Part shown: positions 34,440 to 46,484 of the stretch, one piece after another
Layout of the letters: each line of letters starts with the position of its first letter
Numbering within the stretch: the first letter of the stretch is position 1
Assembly: GCF_900497805.2 (NCBI RefSeq)
Contig: NW_020954616.1
Location: 1,337,732 to 1,401,731 of the forward strand
Source: Vombatus ursinus
Taxonomy: Eukaryota; Chordata; Mammalia; Diprotodontia; Vombatidae
Length of the DNA: 64,000 bases
Reading direction: 5' to 3'
Notes under the pieces: model-generated
What the model saw: the letters and a program-made list of their open reading frames with translations, nothing else
The model's database searches: none
Told to the model about the DNA's origin: nothing
Program-made: the position numbers and the translations under genes

Positions 34440-36015
34440 CAATACTGGGCAAATACCCCTATAACTCTTTGGGTAGGCTTTACCCTTCCCTCCAAAGTGT
34501 CTTTAGAAATAAAGTATTTTTGAGCTGTCCAGATGCCTCCAGTGCTCTCACATCATCTCTGCCCAAGGGTCAACATGATGTCCTATTGCCATTGACCCCA
34601 AAGAGTGCTCCTGAACTCCTGGTACCCTCTTCTGACCCCCCACCCCATACCTCTCCATTTGTGTTTTTTCTTAGTGCTACCCTGCAATTAAACCTTGACA
34701 TCATCTTAGCTTTGGTGGCTTTTCCCCACCTTCCTCCAGTCCTTCCTTGGCCCTTCAGAGGCAAACTCACAATTAATCATGGTTTGCCTAAACCTGGCTG
34801 CTAGGAAGACCTGTAGTCAGATGGAGTTCCAGCTTCCTGGTCAGTCCTCTTGAGCCTTCTCCCTACCCCCCAGACTCCCCATACCTTCCCAGAGAAGGAG
34901 GCTTTGAAGTGTCCAGACAGCCATCGTGCTCCAGCATGAGTGAAGAAAGGACCCAGGGAATGAGTGTGTGTGTATGTGTATGTGTGTAGGGGAAACAGTT
35001 CAATAAGAAACTAACCAACTGGAAACTGGAACATCCTAGGCTAAGAGGATGTGGGGAACCTCACTGTGTCAAGTAATGGAAAACCCCATCCCAAGAAGGA
35101 GGAATCTTGACTCAGAACAAGATGCGCTGAAAACAAAAATGCCCTCAAATAAAGTAGAAGTTGGCTCAGGCCAGAGTTGACTATTTTAAGAACAGATTCT
35201 TATAAATCAGCCCCCTTCACGTGCTCCTATTCTGCTAATGCAACCATGGAGATTTCCTGGGCACATTATTGGGAAATTAAGTTGTTCATCTGTCTCTTTA
35301 CCCTTCATTTACGAAAACAACATTTTTAAAGTGGCCGCTCCGTGCTAGTCAGCAGTAGGAGGAGAGGAAACCAGACTTCAAGGGGTTAAAGGGAATGGTT
35401 AGGAAGGAAGACCCGGGGGACAGCTTTTTCTAGAAGTTCAGCAGCGAAGGGAAGCAGAGAGATGGGCTAGAAGGGTCAGGGGTGTGTTTGCAGGCTGATC
35501 CGAAGGAGCTAGTGGTAGATGGGTGATCAAAGATTGGAGATGCTGGAGGGAGGCGCTGCCTGCCTGCTGGATCAAGGTTCGGGAGGGAAGACCGCGCTGG
35601 TGGAAGGGAAGGGTTAACTCTGCTGCCGGTTCTCCAAAGCCTTCTAATCACTAGTACACAGCACTGCTCATTACCCAGCCACAGGGGGGAGTTCACTCAG
35701 GTAAATTAGTTGTGGAGTTCAAAGGGGCCACTCCCAACACTCTCTAATTAAGATAGCAGCTTGCTGCCGGAGCTTCCTGATCCCAGCTCTCTATTCCTCG
35801 GGGCTTTTTGGGGAAGCTGAACGTCGGCTACAAATGCAAGCTCAGTAGCTCCATCTGCCACCCACAACAGACTGGCTGCAGTTAAAAAAGACTTTTTTTT
35901 TTTTTTAGAACAAAGTGATGCATAGGAGCTGGAGGAGGGGAGGAGATCTTTGTAAACAGAGGGCTCTGACCACCCTCCCTGGCCATATCCTCCCATTAAC
36001 CCTTTGCTGCCTTGG
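34440..36015. other. Repeat-poor intergenic stretch, possible regulatory region
   Basis: About 1.6 kb between SLAMF8 and FCRL6 with almost no SINE or LINE sequence, unlike both flanks, apart from a short (TG) run near 34960-34988 and a T run near 35890. The part 35340-35880 is more GC-rich than its surroundings and holds homeobox-like ctctaattaag words and several purine-rich ETS-like gaggaa words. No exon could be supported. Confidence 0.35.
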
Positions 36016-36019
36016 TTCG

Positions 36020-36165
36020 TCGGATTTAAAGTAGTAAAGGACTCGTGATCACCTAGTTCAACTTCCTCACTTAATAGAAGGGGAAACAGAAGCCTGGGGA
36101 GGGAGAATGACTTGCTCTAGAAACCTGGCGAGCAAAGTCAAGACTCAAACCCAAGTCTTATAATG
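36020..36165 (-). mobile_element. MIR-type SINE
   Basis: Antisense: cacttaatagaaggggaaac, gagaatgacttgctctagaa. Confidence 0.6.
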
Positions 36166-36232
36166 TCAAAGTAGAACACTCGGTACATGCTTGTAGCTCA
36201 TTTACTAGCACTTCAGAAACACCAGACACACG

Positions 36233-36473
36233 CAGTGGTATGATGGTAAATGTTTAATAACTGCTTCTCTGAAGATAATACACTTTCAAGTTTAATCTTC
36301 ATTATTAACATTTTCTCTATCACTTTCTGAAGTCTAGACCAAAAAAAAAAATCTATTGAGCCTCGAGTTGCTGTGCTTGTTGATGTCCGAGGTATAAATG
36401 CACACACTAAAGATTTAACAGTCAGCTCTAGCTAATCAGTATGAGCTGGCACTAGCAGACCCCTACTTACACT
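36233..36473. mobile_element. hAT-type element (12590 family), near full
   Basis: Starts cagtggtatgatggtaaatg and ends gagctggcactagcagaccc. Core words tttaatcttcattattaaca and atttaacagtcagctctagc align with 12590-12836. The ends are diverged and no clear 8-bp duplication remains. Confidence 0.8.
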
Positions 36474-36479
36474 TCTCAG

Positions 36480-36847
36480 TGAGTACAACCGAACTCGATT
36501 AAGCAATATGTGCAAACAATACAAATATTAGCCCCCTTAAGAACAAACCACCAACCTGTGTCATAGACGTCCCAGAGTTTTATACGGATGCTCAGCTGGA
36601 GTCTGCCTGTCTCCCTCCATGGCAGGTGTCTAGCAGATCTCCATTAATTAGCACTGCCCTGAAAGAATTCTAGCAGCTGAGTCTCAAGTTTGAGGGAACA
36701 AAGGTACCTGTCCCAGGAGCAGGCTGAAGGCTTGGGTCTCCACTGGGTTTCTTATTGTTCTAGCTATGAGTGTTCCTAATTTGTTTACCACAGAATTTGA
36801 TTTTCCAGTTTATTATATAAGTCATTTTTAACATTTTTGCATCGATG
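36480..36847. other. Unassigned intergenic sequence
   Basis: Nothing recognised. Confidence 0.4.
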
Positions 36848-36851
36848 ATAT

Positions 36852-37508
36852 TGTTATAGGAGAAATATCTCCTCTCTGAGTTCATGTGGTAGGTAACTGC
36901 TGCCCAAATATATTTAACACAATGTAAAAATTATAGAGGTAAAAACCTAGGTTTTATTATCATGCCCAAGCATAGGTTCAGACTTCAGAGAAAACAATAA
37001 ACCTGAACAACCATTAGAATTCTAACAAGTCCTCTTACAGATAAAATTACAGCAGAGTGACAGAGGAGTAATTCTTTTACCATAGTGCAATCTTGTACAT
37101 TCCTCTTAGGCCATAAAAGTTAAAGAAAAGCTAGAACTATAATGCCATGCTTCCTTCAATGTCATAAAAGTTGAACCAACTTGGTTAAACAGAGTCCTAA
37201 TCTCATACATAAATAAACCTAGTTAAATAGACTCTCTAGGTAAACTAAGTCAGATTAAACTACATTTAGAGGGCTCACAAATAGCCTGATTGAGGGGAAG
37301 ATTTACATGTTGGAAAAGAGTAAAAGACAGTTAAGATTCTTCCTCTGGCTTCTTATCTAAGGAATGTTTAAGTCAGTAAGTAAATTTTCACATTCCATGG
37401 GACAAATTTTGGTCAGGTGAGATTAATATTAAAAGAAGACAGGCTTTTAGTTAACCAAAAGTTCCAGGAGGAATAAATAGAAATCAAACCCCCCAAATTC
37501 CCATTACA
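36852..37508 (+). mobile_element. Probable solo LTR of an endogenous retrovirus (fossil)
   Basis: A 657-bp AT-rich block that starts TGTTATAGG and ends CCCATTACA, short inverted ends of the TG...CA kind. It is flanked by the same four bases, atat, on each side (36848-36851 and 37509-37512). An AATAAA signal lies near 37471. No internal viral genes are present, so it would be the relic left by recombination between two LTRs. The 4-bp flank fits a class I (gamma-like) element. Age and family cannot be fixed without other copies, and the plus orientation rests only on the AATAAA. Confidence 0.45.
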
Positions 37509-37539
37509 ATATGTCCTATCAAAAGGTTCACACATGTTT

Positions 37540-38370
37540 ATTAATGTTTTTTTTACTAGATCATACGACCCAAATGCTTATGTTGCTATTGAAAAAGAAC
37601 CTATCTGTACACAAATATTTATAACAGCTCTTTGTGTGGGGGCAAAGAATTGGAAATTAAGGAGATGCCCACTTGGGAATTGGGATTCTTTAATTGGGAA
37701 ATGGCTGAGCAAGTTGTATATGATTGCAATGGAATACAATTGTGTTATAAAAAATGATGAAGGGAATAGTTTCAGAAAGACTTGGGAAGACATATATGAA
37801 CTGATGCAAAGTAAAGTGAGAGAACCAGGACAACATTGTGCACACTAACAGCAATATTGCAAAGATGATCAGCTTAAAAGACTTAGCTATGCACAACAAT
37901 CCCAAAGAACTCATGATGAAAAATGCTATTCACCTACAGAGATGAACTCTGAATACAGATTGAATTGAAGCATATTTTTCACTTTCTTCACTTTTCTTGC
38001 CTTTTTTTTTTGCAACATGGCTAATATAGAAATATGTTTTGCATGACTTCATATGTATAATAGATATAGTTAACAGGGATGAGGAACCTCCAGCCTCCAG
38101 GCCACATGTGGCCCTCTAGGTCCTCAAGTGCAGCCCTTTGATTGAATCCACACTTCACAGAACAAATCTCCTTAATAAAAGGATTTGTTCTGTAAAATTT
38201 GAACTGAGTCAAAGGGCCACACCCAAAGACCTAGAAGGTCACTTGTGGCCTCGAGACCACAGGTTCCCCACCTCTGATAGTATTTCTTGCCTTCTCAATG
38301 GGGCAAGGGGCTGGAGGGAAGGAGAGGTTTTGGAACTGAAATAAAAAGAAAAAAATTTATAGGGAAAACA
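37540..38370 (+). mobile_element. L1 3' end, interrupted by a MITE
   Basis: The frame at 37534-37848 reads PICTQIFITALCVGAKNWKL, then GNWDSLIGKWLSKLYMIAME and IKNDEGNSFRKTWEDIYELM, the end of L1 ORF2 (compare YTMEYYAAIKNDE in eutherian L1). The 3' UTR follows with caacatggctaatatagaaa and tatgttttgcatgacttcat. It is interrupted at 38074-38276 and resumes with cttgccttctcaatggggca. Confidence 0.85.
38074..38276. mobile_element. Palindromic hAT MITE, copy 2 (fullest)
   Basis: A 203-bp near-palindrome: the left arm (cagggatgaggaacctccag, gccacatgtggccctctagg, ttcacagaacaaatctcctt) is mirrored by the right arm (aaggatttgttctgtaaaat, gtcaaagggccacacccaaa, cacaggttccccacctctg). It would fold into one long hairpin. 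It sits inside the L1 3' UTR. Flanks atagttaa and atagtatt agree in five of eight positions. Confidence 0.9.
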
Positions 38371-38499
38371 ACTTAAAAAACAACTCAATCACAAAATAGA
38401 GGTTTAAAACAAAATGCAAAAGATTTAAAACTTAGTTATGTTAAGTTGACAAACTTATTCTTACTAACTTACTAAGTTAATAAACTTATTCTCACTACA

Positions 38500-38670
38500 C
38501 AGCTGGTGTCCACTACACCAGTCAGTCAATAAGTATTTATTGAGTGTCCTTACCATGTTCCATTCATGGTGCTCAGGACAGGGATGCAAAAGCAATGTTC
38601 TTACTTTCAGGGAGCTCATGCTCTTGATTACTGTAGGGAATTCTGGGCAATTGTGCACTGAGAGGAAACT
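38500..38670 (-). mobile_element. L2 3' end, antisense
   Basis: Reads gtcaataagtatttattgag, catggtgctcaggacaggga, ttactttcagggagctcatg. Confidence 0.7.
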
Positions 38671-39120
38671 AGATAAAATCCTAAGAGCTACTGGGCAGTC
38701 AGTGAAGAGTAGTCCTCATCCTCTCTCTGGGGGTATCTGGGGATACACAGCAGATAGATGAGGGGAGGGGCAAGATGAAACAATTTGGGTTGCCTTGATT
38801 TTTATCTTGGGTATGTGTATCCTAGTTGTGGTGCCTGGAGGAAAAGAGGAGAGGGGCAGGGGAGGGGAAGGCAAAAAGAAGCAAGTTGGTTGTGATTGAA
38901 GGAGTGGACTGGGTAGGCCTCTGCAAACTCAACTTCCAAGTGTGTGTGTGTGTGTGGGGGGGGCAGGCTGTGTAGCCCAATGCATCCTTTGCTCCAAGGG
39001 CCTTTCTCCCCCCAAAGTCAGCTGCCATTGGCTCTGACTTTTGAAAACTACATTGAGAGAGGCATAGAGTATGGGACTGGGGAAGTGTACAATGTCCTTT
39101 ATATCAAACCCTTGTCCAAT
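38671..39120. other. Unassigned intergenic sequence
   Basis: A (GT)n run lies at 38940-38957. No exon or other repeat recognised. Confidence 0.4.
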
Positions 39121-39124
39121 ACCC

Positions 39125-39585
39125 ACCTGCAGTAATGTGTCCATTTCTGGGTACCACAATTTAGGAAGGACATTGATCAACCAGATAGTTTCCAGAAGAG
39201 GGCAACTAGGATAGTAAAAGGCCTCAAGAGCGTGATACATGAGGACTTGTTGAAAGAGCTGGGAATATTTAGCTTATAAAAAGGAAGACTTAGGGGTGAG
39301 AAGATAGCTCTCCTCAAATATTTGAAAGACTATTTGTGGAAGAGGGAATTGACTTTTAGGCTCCAGAGGGGAGAATGGGTAGAAGTTGCAAAGAGGAATT
39401 TTAGGCTTGATCTTAGGAAAAACTTCCTAACAATTCGAGCCAGCCAGATAGTAAATATGGGAATTGTCAAGCAGAGGTATGTTGCAGAAGGCATCCTTGT
39501 TCAGATATGGGTGGAAATAGATAAGATGGCCTCTGAAATGCCTTTCTATCCTGAGATGCTATGATTCTGTGAACTGTACCATAAA
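39125..39585 (+). mobile_element. CR1/L3-type LINE 3' end
   Basis: Well preserved: aaggacattgatcaaccaga, tttccagaagagggcaacta, gaagttgcaaagaggaattt, ggaaaaacttcctaacaatt, gataagatggcctctgaaat and the end tgagatgctatgattctgtg. Confidence 0.88.
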
Positions 39586-40095
39586 GGTTCATATGACTGA
39601 TCTCTAGGCACCAACTGGCTTACTGTTATTAGCACTTCCTAGCATAAAGGTAATTGTCTAAATACCACATTAAATTAAGGTTACTTTGAGCACAGAAAAC
39701 AATCAACTCTCCAGCCATGTCAAATTCATCGGAGAGAGCCAGAAGGAAGAGAAAGAATAAGAAGGTCTTTGGGCAGAAGGTAGGTGACCACTTGTTGGAA
39801 TGTGGTGAAGAAAGGAGCTTTAGGTTGCACATATGGCTTGGAATGGATGACCTCTGAGGGTGTTCACAATTCCAAGGTTTAGAGTCTGGCTTCTATGAGA
39901 TAGTTGGGTGAGGCCTGTGGGAACCGAACCATCAGTGACTTTAGAGGAAACTGTTCTAATGGAAGGGAGATAGTATAATAGCTTTGAGGAGAGCGTGGAA
40001 ACAGTGGAGTTGAGTTATAAAGTTTAATTATGAAAAACTGTCCTTGGGAAGTGGCAACTGCTAGAATTGGATGGAAGTCTTTTTAAAGAAAGGGT
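39586..40095. other. Unassigned intergenic sequence
   Basis: No recognisable feature; a CR1-like scrap may lie near 40030-40085. Confidence 0.35.
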
Positions 40096-40096
40096 C

Positions 40097-40254
40097 ATAG
40101 GGACAGCTGGGTGGCACATTGGATAAAGCTCTGGCCTTGGAGTCTGGAGGACCTGAGTTCAAATCTGGTCTCAGACACATGACACTAGCTGTGTGACCCT
40201 GGGCAAGTCACTTAATTCTGACCACCTCACCAAAAAAAAAAAAAAAAAAAAAGG
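40097..40254 (+). mobile_element. tRNA SINE with poly(A) tail, full length
   Basis: Head gggacagctgggtggcacat, ggacctgagttcaaatctgg, gctgtgtgaccctgggcaag, then about 22 A. Confidence 0.93.
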
Positions 40255-40335
40255 ATCATAGAATCTAGGTCCAGAAAGAGGCTCCAAGAAGTCAATTTGT
40301 CCAAATCCCCCATTTTGCAGATGAGAAATCTCAGG
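40255..40335 (-). mobile_element. MIR-type SINE scrap
   Basis: Antisense: ccattttgcagatgagaaat directly after the A tail of the previous SINE. Confidence 0.6.
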
Positions 40336-40469
40336 CCTTTTGTCTGCAGTTTGGTTTTTGCCCCCTACTGTTAGCACGGAAAGGCTACTGTTGAAAAAAG
40401 TGATCCATTTTCAGGTTTGTATCCCACCTAATGTTCTCACCTCTAATATCTCTCCTTTCCCCATCTGTC

Positions 40470-40805
40470 ACATAGGGAGATGGATGGCACAGTGGATTTT
40501 ACCTGGAGTTGGGAAGGCCTGAGTTTGAATCCTGCTTCAGTCACTCCCTAGCTATGTGCTAGTCACTTAATCATTCTGAGCTTCAGTTTCCTTATCTGAA
40601 AAATTGAGATAATGATAGCGCCCACCTCACGGGGTTGTTATGAGGATCAAATGTGATAAAGGGGAAGAGAATAAGAATTTATATAGTGCCTACTGTGTAC
40701 CAGAAACTGGGCCAAGCACTTTATGAATATTAGCTTATCATCAGATAAACTACGTACAAATATATATTGCAAACCTTGAAATGCTATATAAATGCTAGCC
40801 ATTAT
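40470..40805 (+). mobile_element. MIR/THER1-type CORE-SINE with antisense partner
   Basis: Sense copy with ggagatggatggcacagtgg, cctgcttcagtcactcccta, gagcttcagtttccttatct and ggggttgttatgaggatcaa, then an antisense scrap (aatttatatagtgcctactg) and the tail aatgctatataaatgctagc. Confidence 0.82.
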
Positions 40806-40811
40806 TTTTGT

Positions 40812-41560
40812 AATCTTCTACATAGATCTAACCACGTCACTCCCTTGACCAAAAACCTTCCTTGACTCCCCATTATATTTAGGATAAAACACAAACTCCT
40901 TAGCTTGGCTAAATTTCAGCCATCAGTCTATTCTGATTCCAACCTTCTTTTTGGACTTATTCCACATAATTCTCCTTCTCACGCTCTACGTTTCAGCAAA
41001 CCGGGTTATTAGATGTTCCAAGGTCTCCTCCTGTCCTTTCCCATTTGTATTTGCAGCTACCGTTCCCATCAACATCTGTGGAAATTCTTTTCTTTCTTCA
41101 CAGTCAATATCAGGTGTCTGCTCCTTCTTAGAGATGTGGGACCACGTCATAGATAAAGGGCTGAACTTAGGGTCTGGAAGACTTGGGTCACATCTCCAAT
41201 GCTTAATAGCTGTCTGACCACAGGTGAATCACTCTTAGCTTATCTCCTCATCTGTGTAAAATGAGGAATTGGACTAGATGCCCTTAAAAGTCCTTTCTGC
41301 TCTGAATATATCATCTCGAAAGCCTCTTTTGAACTGCCCAGTTGATCTCTTCCCCATCAAAATTTTCTAGATCTTTCCTTTCCCCCCATCATACACCCTA
41401 CCTTACATTATACCTACTTATTCAGAAAGTATATTTTCTCCTATTAGATCACAAACTTCTTGAAGGTGTGGTCTGTGTTATAACCATCTTTCTACCCTAC
41501 CCTTTCTACTGTAACAGTGGCTAGGATTTGAGAGTTGTTTAATAAATGTTTGTTGAAGGG
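40812..41560 (+). mobile_element. L2 LINE 3' part, split by a MIR
   Basis: Sense L2 sequence: aaccacgtcactcccttgac, cttccttgactccccattat, aaactccttagcttggctaa. After a MIR at 41130-41320 it resumes to the 3' end (gatcacaaacttcttgaagg, aataaatgtttgttgaaggg). Confidence 0.75.
41130..41320 (+). mobile_element. MIR-type SINE inside L2
   Basis: Sense: agggtctggaagacttgggt, cttaatagctgtctgaccac, cttatctcctcatctgtgta. Confidence 0.65.
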
Positions 41561-41561
41561 A

Positions 41562-41822
41562 AGAGGGAAGGAAATAAGCATCCATTAAGTGCCTACTGTG
41601 TGCCAGGTATTGTGCTAAGCACTTTACAAATATTATCACATTTGATCCTCACAACAGGGCTGCAAGGATGGTGCTGCTATTGTCCCCATTTTACAGTTGA
41701 GGAAACTGAGGCAGAGGTTAAGCAATTTGCCCAGGATGACAGTTATTGAGTATCTGTGACTGGATGTGGACTCAGGTCTTCTGACTCCAGGGCTAATGCT
41801 CTGTCTGCTCTACCTAGCTGCC
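41562..41822 (-). mobile_element. MIR/THER1-type CORE-SINE, full length
   Basis: Antisense: aagcatccattaagtgccta, gtgccaggtattgtgctaag, ttgatcctcacaacagggct, ending tgctctacctagctgcc. Confidence 0.9.
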
Positions 41823-42985
41823 AATATGACAGATAGATTAGAAGGGACAAGAAGGGATGACATCTAGAGTACAGGAGAGACTTGATTTCAAGGGCAAGAG
41901 AAACTTTTCTCAGTTGCTTGAAGGAAGGAGAAATGGGTACATATTGAGGTGGAGTGATGGAAAAGCTTGTTCCTGCCTGACCCTCTCCAGCTTCTCATCC
42001 ATCCATTCAATAAGTGCAGACTGACGGCACATATCATGTTGCTTGCACGAAGCCTACGGGGAAAACAAAGTTCAGTAAGACCACATTTTGTGATAGAGCT
42101 ACTGGGTGCAAAACACAAAAGGTGTAAACATCTCATGGTCCAACTTTCATTTTTCATTCAACGCCACAGAATCAGTGATCACAGAGTGTGAAGGACAGAG
42201 TTATTTTTAACAAATAATTATTTCAAAAAAATTGGAAATGAAACAGTCCTAGCAAATCTGGAAAGAAGATGAAGAAGAATACAAATGGTGTGCCTGCTCT
42301 TTCTTTGCTCCAGGATGAATGAAGTATGCTTCATTGCTGTCGTCTGTAACAAAATTGTAATTCCCCAGTGGGCAAGAACTGAGTCTATCATTCCATCTTC
42401 TCCATGCTTTTGTGACAGCAGATGCTCAGTAAGAGAGATAGTAGAAGTGTAGGCAAAAGCTGAGTTTCTGAAATACCCAGTGGGGTTGTAAGGGGACAAC
42501 CCTGAGGATATTTGGTCTCATTTTTCAGCCAGGGCTCAACAAAACAGCTCCCTAGCTGTCTCCTAACAAAGACAATGTGCCCAATAGAGAATGTGCTGAC
42601 ATCACTAAAGGGCAATGGTAGCCCAGCAGCATCTGCAGCGTAAGTTGTAAGGGTCCTTTCTGTGGGTGTCCTCCATGTATAATTTCTTGGTCACGAATGT
42701 CCCCTAAATGTGCCCCCTCTGTGCATATTCCCTGCTCATGTGAGTTCTCTTCATATGTGTCATCAATTTGTGTCCCTTGGTCACAGGTGTTTTCTGTGTG
42801 CCTTCCAATGATGTGGTATCATGTATGTGATCCTCATCTCCCTATAGAGTCATTCTTAACTTCTCTCTTCCTTATCCTCAAATCCAATTTAGTGCAAAGA
42901 AATATTGATTCTATCTCTCCCATATTTCTCATATATAGATAAAAGATACCATTCTCTTTTAGGCCCTCTTCTCTTCTTAACTGGA
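41823..42985. other. Unassigned intergenic sequence
   Basis: No exon, RNA gene or confident repeat. Frames at 41888-42157 and 42388-42615 on the minus strand show no domain. Confidence 0.4.
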
Positions 42986-44150
42986 TTATTTTAATGGTCT
43001 CAACTGGTTTCCCTCCTTCCAATCTCTTTCTTCCAATTTGTCCTTGATACTGCTAATGGAGTAATTTTTTAATGTATAGATGTAATCATGACATCCTCCC
43101 TCCCCTGCTCAAAAATCTTCAGTGGCTCCCTCTTACCTACCTAGGAAAAGATAAATTTCTCAGCTTTATTGTCAAGGCCCACTGCAATCTGATTTTAACC
43201 CATTTTCAGCTTGTACTCTGACTCCTCTTCTCTGTGTGACCTGAGACAGGTCATCTGACCTTAGTTTGGAGATTGGGTGGTGGGGTGGGGTGGGGAGATT
43301 CACTAGTTTATATCTGAGATTTCTTGTATCACAATTTTGATCCTACTCTCCTTCACAAAAAAGAAAACAGAATTTGAGAGTTGAAAGAGACACTAGTAAC
43401 CTAACTCATAACCCAACTGAATCCTCACTATGATGTACTCCCCAAGTGGTCATCCATTTGAAGATCTTCAAGGAGGGGAGCCCCTCCCCGCCTGAGGCAG
43501 TCCATTCCATATTAGTTCTATATGGCCTATTTCCCATTCCCTGTTCCTACCTCAGGGCCTTTGTGAATGCTGTCCTTTTCAACATATCTCTGCCTAATGA
43601 AATTTTTCCTTTTCTTTGAGGTCCAGCTCAGGTACTACCTCCTTCATGAAGCTCTCCTGACCCCCTGGTCACCTTATCTAGAAGGGATCTCCTCTTCCTC
43701 AAACCTCTCTTGCCTCAGACTTATCTTAAGCACTTCTTGCTCAGTCATGCTCTTCATGGCCCTGTTTGGGGTTTTCTTGGCAAAAATACTGGAGTGGTTG
43801 GCCATTTCCTTCTCCAGCTCACTTTACAGAAGAGGAACCTGAGGCAAACAGGGTTGAGTGACTTGTCCAGGGTCACACAACTAGTTAGTGTGTGAGGCTG
43901 TATTTGAACTCTGGAAAATGAGTGATCCTGATTCCAGGCCTGGTCCTCTATCCGCTGCACCGTCTAGCTGCCTACTCTTGTGCACTACGCATAGTTTAAT
44001 TCGTATTATAGTTATGTGCACATAAGTCTTACTCCGTTACCAAATTGTAATTGTATCCTGGAGAACTGGGTCTGTGTCCTATTTATCTTTATATTCCCAG
44101 CACCTTACAGAGTGTGGCATTAGTCAAATTATGTTGAATTGAGGCAAGTT
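42960..44150 (+). mobile_element. L2 LINE 3' portion, interrupted by a SINE
   Basis: Sense L2: ttcttaactggattatttta, agtggctccctcttacctac, tcaaggcccactgcaatctg, gaggtccagctcaggtacta, ctccttcatgaagctctcct. A SINE sits at 43745-43972. The L2 3' end follows (ttcccagcaccttacagagt). Confidence 0.8.
43745..43972 (-). mobile_element. tRNA SINE with RTE-type tail, inside L2
   Basis: Antisense: ggggttttcttggcaaaaat, actggagtggttggccattt, gggtcacacaactagttagt, ctatccgctgcaccgtctag. Confidence 0.9.
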
Positions 44151-44629
44151 TATGATGTTGTAAAGGTTCTGCTTATATCCTGCCTCCTGATATAGAGATA
44201 AATGAAGACTGAGAACCCAGCAACTCAAGAGACAGAGTGGGTTTTTCCCTCATCCTTCTCATCATATTTTTCCTTCAGTGCACAGTTTAAGAAATGGAAG
44301 AAATAAGAAGCTCTCTTTTAGAATAGTTTTTAAAAATTGCTCCTGACAAATGTTGGTTTGAAGTTTCTTGCAGTGTTGATATAGGAATGTCCCATGGGCG
44401 TCCCATGGCTGGAAACTTGGTCTTGACTTGGGCTTCAAAGTAGACCTTACATGAAGGATTTGGTGCAATGAGGTTCAGGGAGGCAGTTGCTTATAATAGG
44501 TAACCAGGTGAGTGTAGGGAGAATTTGAAAAGGTGGGGAAGGAGGCAGAATCTCTCTGGCTAATTAGTGTTATTCATGCTTGATACATTCATTGCAAACT
44601 GGCTTGTTTGCCATTTCCCCAAATTGCAC

Positions 44630-45310
44630 AGGCTTTCCCTTATGCCTGGTAAAGCTCTTTCCTTCCTTCTTCCTCATGGAGTCTTTGTCTTCATTCAAGG
44701 CTCAGATCAACTCATCACACCTCTCCTGATCATTCTAGTCATTAGGATTCCTTCCTTCCTCAAACTGTTTTGCATGTAATTATCATTTCCTTGAAGCTTC
44801 CTCAGCATGGCTCTACTTTCTTCCATCTCTACTCAACAGAAACTTGGAATCTACTCTTGGGTTCCCTGCCTCTGATAGGTGAGCTTTACTGCCTCCTGAC
44901 TGCTTTCTTACCATGGCTCTACTATCCTTTCACCTCCATCCCAAAGGACGTTTAGACTCTACCCCTGGGTTCCAGACCATTTTTATTCACCGTGTCCCCA
45001 AAAGGGTAACACACATCCCCTTCCCCCTTTTTAGCATGCCTTTATGTGTTGTCTTTTTTCATTAGACTATCAGCTTCTTGAGGGTAAGGACTGTCTTGCT
45101 TGTTTATGTATTGCCAGTATTTAGCATAGGGCATGGTATATAATAAATGCTCTGTCGGTCTGCCTATCCTTTCTATTTATTATCTACAATGTTTATATTT
45201 CCCAAATGAATGTACTGCTCTCTGTTGTCACCCCTATCTCTTGGAATCTCTTCAAGGGTCAGCTCAAGTGCCACCATCTACAAAAGGTCTTTCCTCATTT
45301 CCCCAGTTAT
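44630..45310 (+). mobile_element. L2 LINE 3' ends, two pieces
   Basis: Sense L2: ggtaaagctctttccttcct, caaggctcagatcaactcat, gactatcagcttcttgaggg, tatataataaatgctctgtc; a second piece follows with atctcttcaagggtcagctc. Confidence 0.72.
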
Positions 45311-46480
45311 TAGTCCCCTCTGCCTTAAAAATTTTACTTAGTATTTATAAGGAGACTGAGGTTTTTCAGTGGCCAAAAGACAGCACCAAAACTTCTGTTG
45401 ACAGATATGTATAATTAAGACAGGAATACAAGGTATGTGGTTGGATATGGACCTTACTTCCTTCATTTACCTTTTGCTCTGGCTCAAATTCATTTACATC
45501 CTAAGCCAGAGAAGATCTCAGTAATATCCAATCCTAAATAAGTTAGTTTTTAGTAACAGAAGACTTTGTTCTTCTCTAGAAGTAGGGGTCAAAAAGAAAA
45601 GACAGTCTAAGCCTAAGGTATCTCTGGTTTAATTTTTTTCTTTTTTCTTTTCAACTGGCCATGGCAGATATGACTTAAAAGCAGGGAGATGTTTTAGCTG
45701 CTATACCCTAGCAGACTGGAATTGAAAGGGCTTGTGTGGTTCTGAAAAGATAAGTCTAGAAGCCAGCAGCTTCTTGGAAGCAATGATCTGCAAAGGTTAC
45801 ACACTTAGAAGCCATCAGAAAAACACTAAGATGATACAATGTGCCCAGTGGTCATCATGACACCATCAGAGATGGCATGAAAGTAGCACAACAATGTGCC
45901 AGTATGGGCTACATGCCCAACACTCACCAATAGACCAGTAGAGATATCACTCCAATGTCCAGCAGGCTCAGTGAGGGTAGTATGAAAATATCACCAGAAG
46001 ATGTCTCTTTTTCCTTCAGCAATGGAGGCCATACCCTCCACAATATGTCCTGATCATACCTAGTCCCTCGTGTGTGCTTCTAATGTACAATGCTTATACA
46101 TGCTAATTCTCCTACTAGTGGGATGTGGATTAGTGGGACAGTGCACCTTAGGTTTATGAGAGGAATGCTTTATTGTGAATTTTCTTACTATACAATTTCT
46201 TTAAATGCCTTTGCTTTTAATTCATCATGTGCTCTGGCTGGCTAGAGAAGAAGTAAAAATATTAGCAGAGGTTTGTGGGCTATGGTTTTATGCTGATGTA
46301 GAATCACAGCATGCCTTCAGCTTGAGAAAGCTATTCTAGGCATTCCATGTGTATAACCCTACAGGGGCTACTTATTTATTTTGCACTTAATTATCTTGTA
46401 TATATGTTGTCTTCTCCCAGTAAAATATGAATGCCTTAAGTGCACAGACTTTTTTTTTTTAGCATAGTACTGAGACTTAG
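45311..46480. other. Unassigned intergenic sequence
   Basis: No exon or recognised repeat. This is one of the longer blank stretches between the two genes. Confidence 0.4.
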
Positions 46481-46484
46481 GGTC

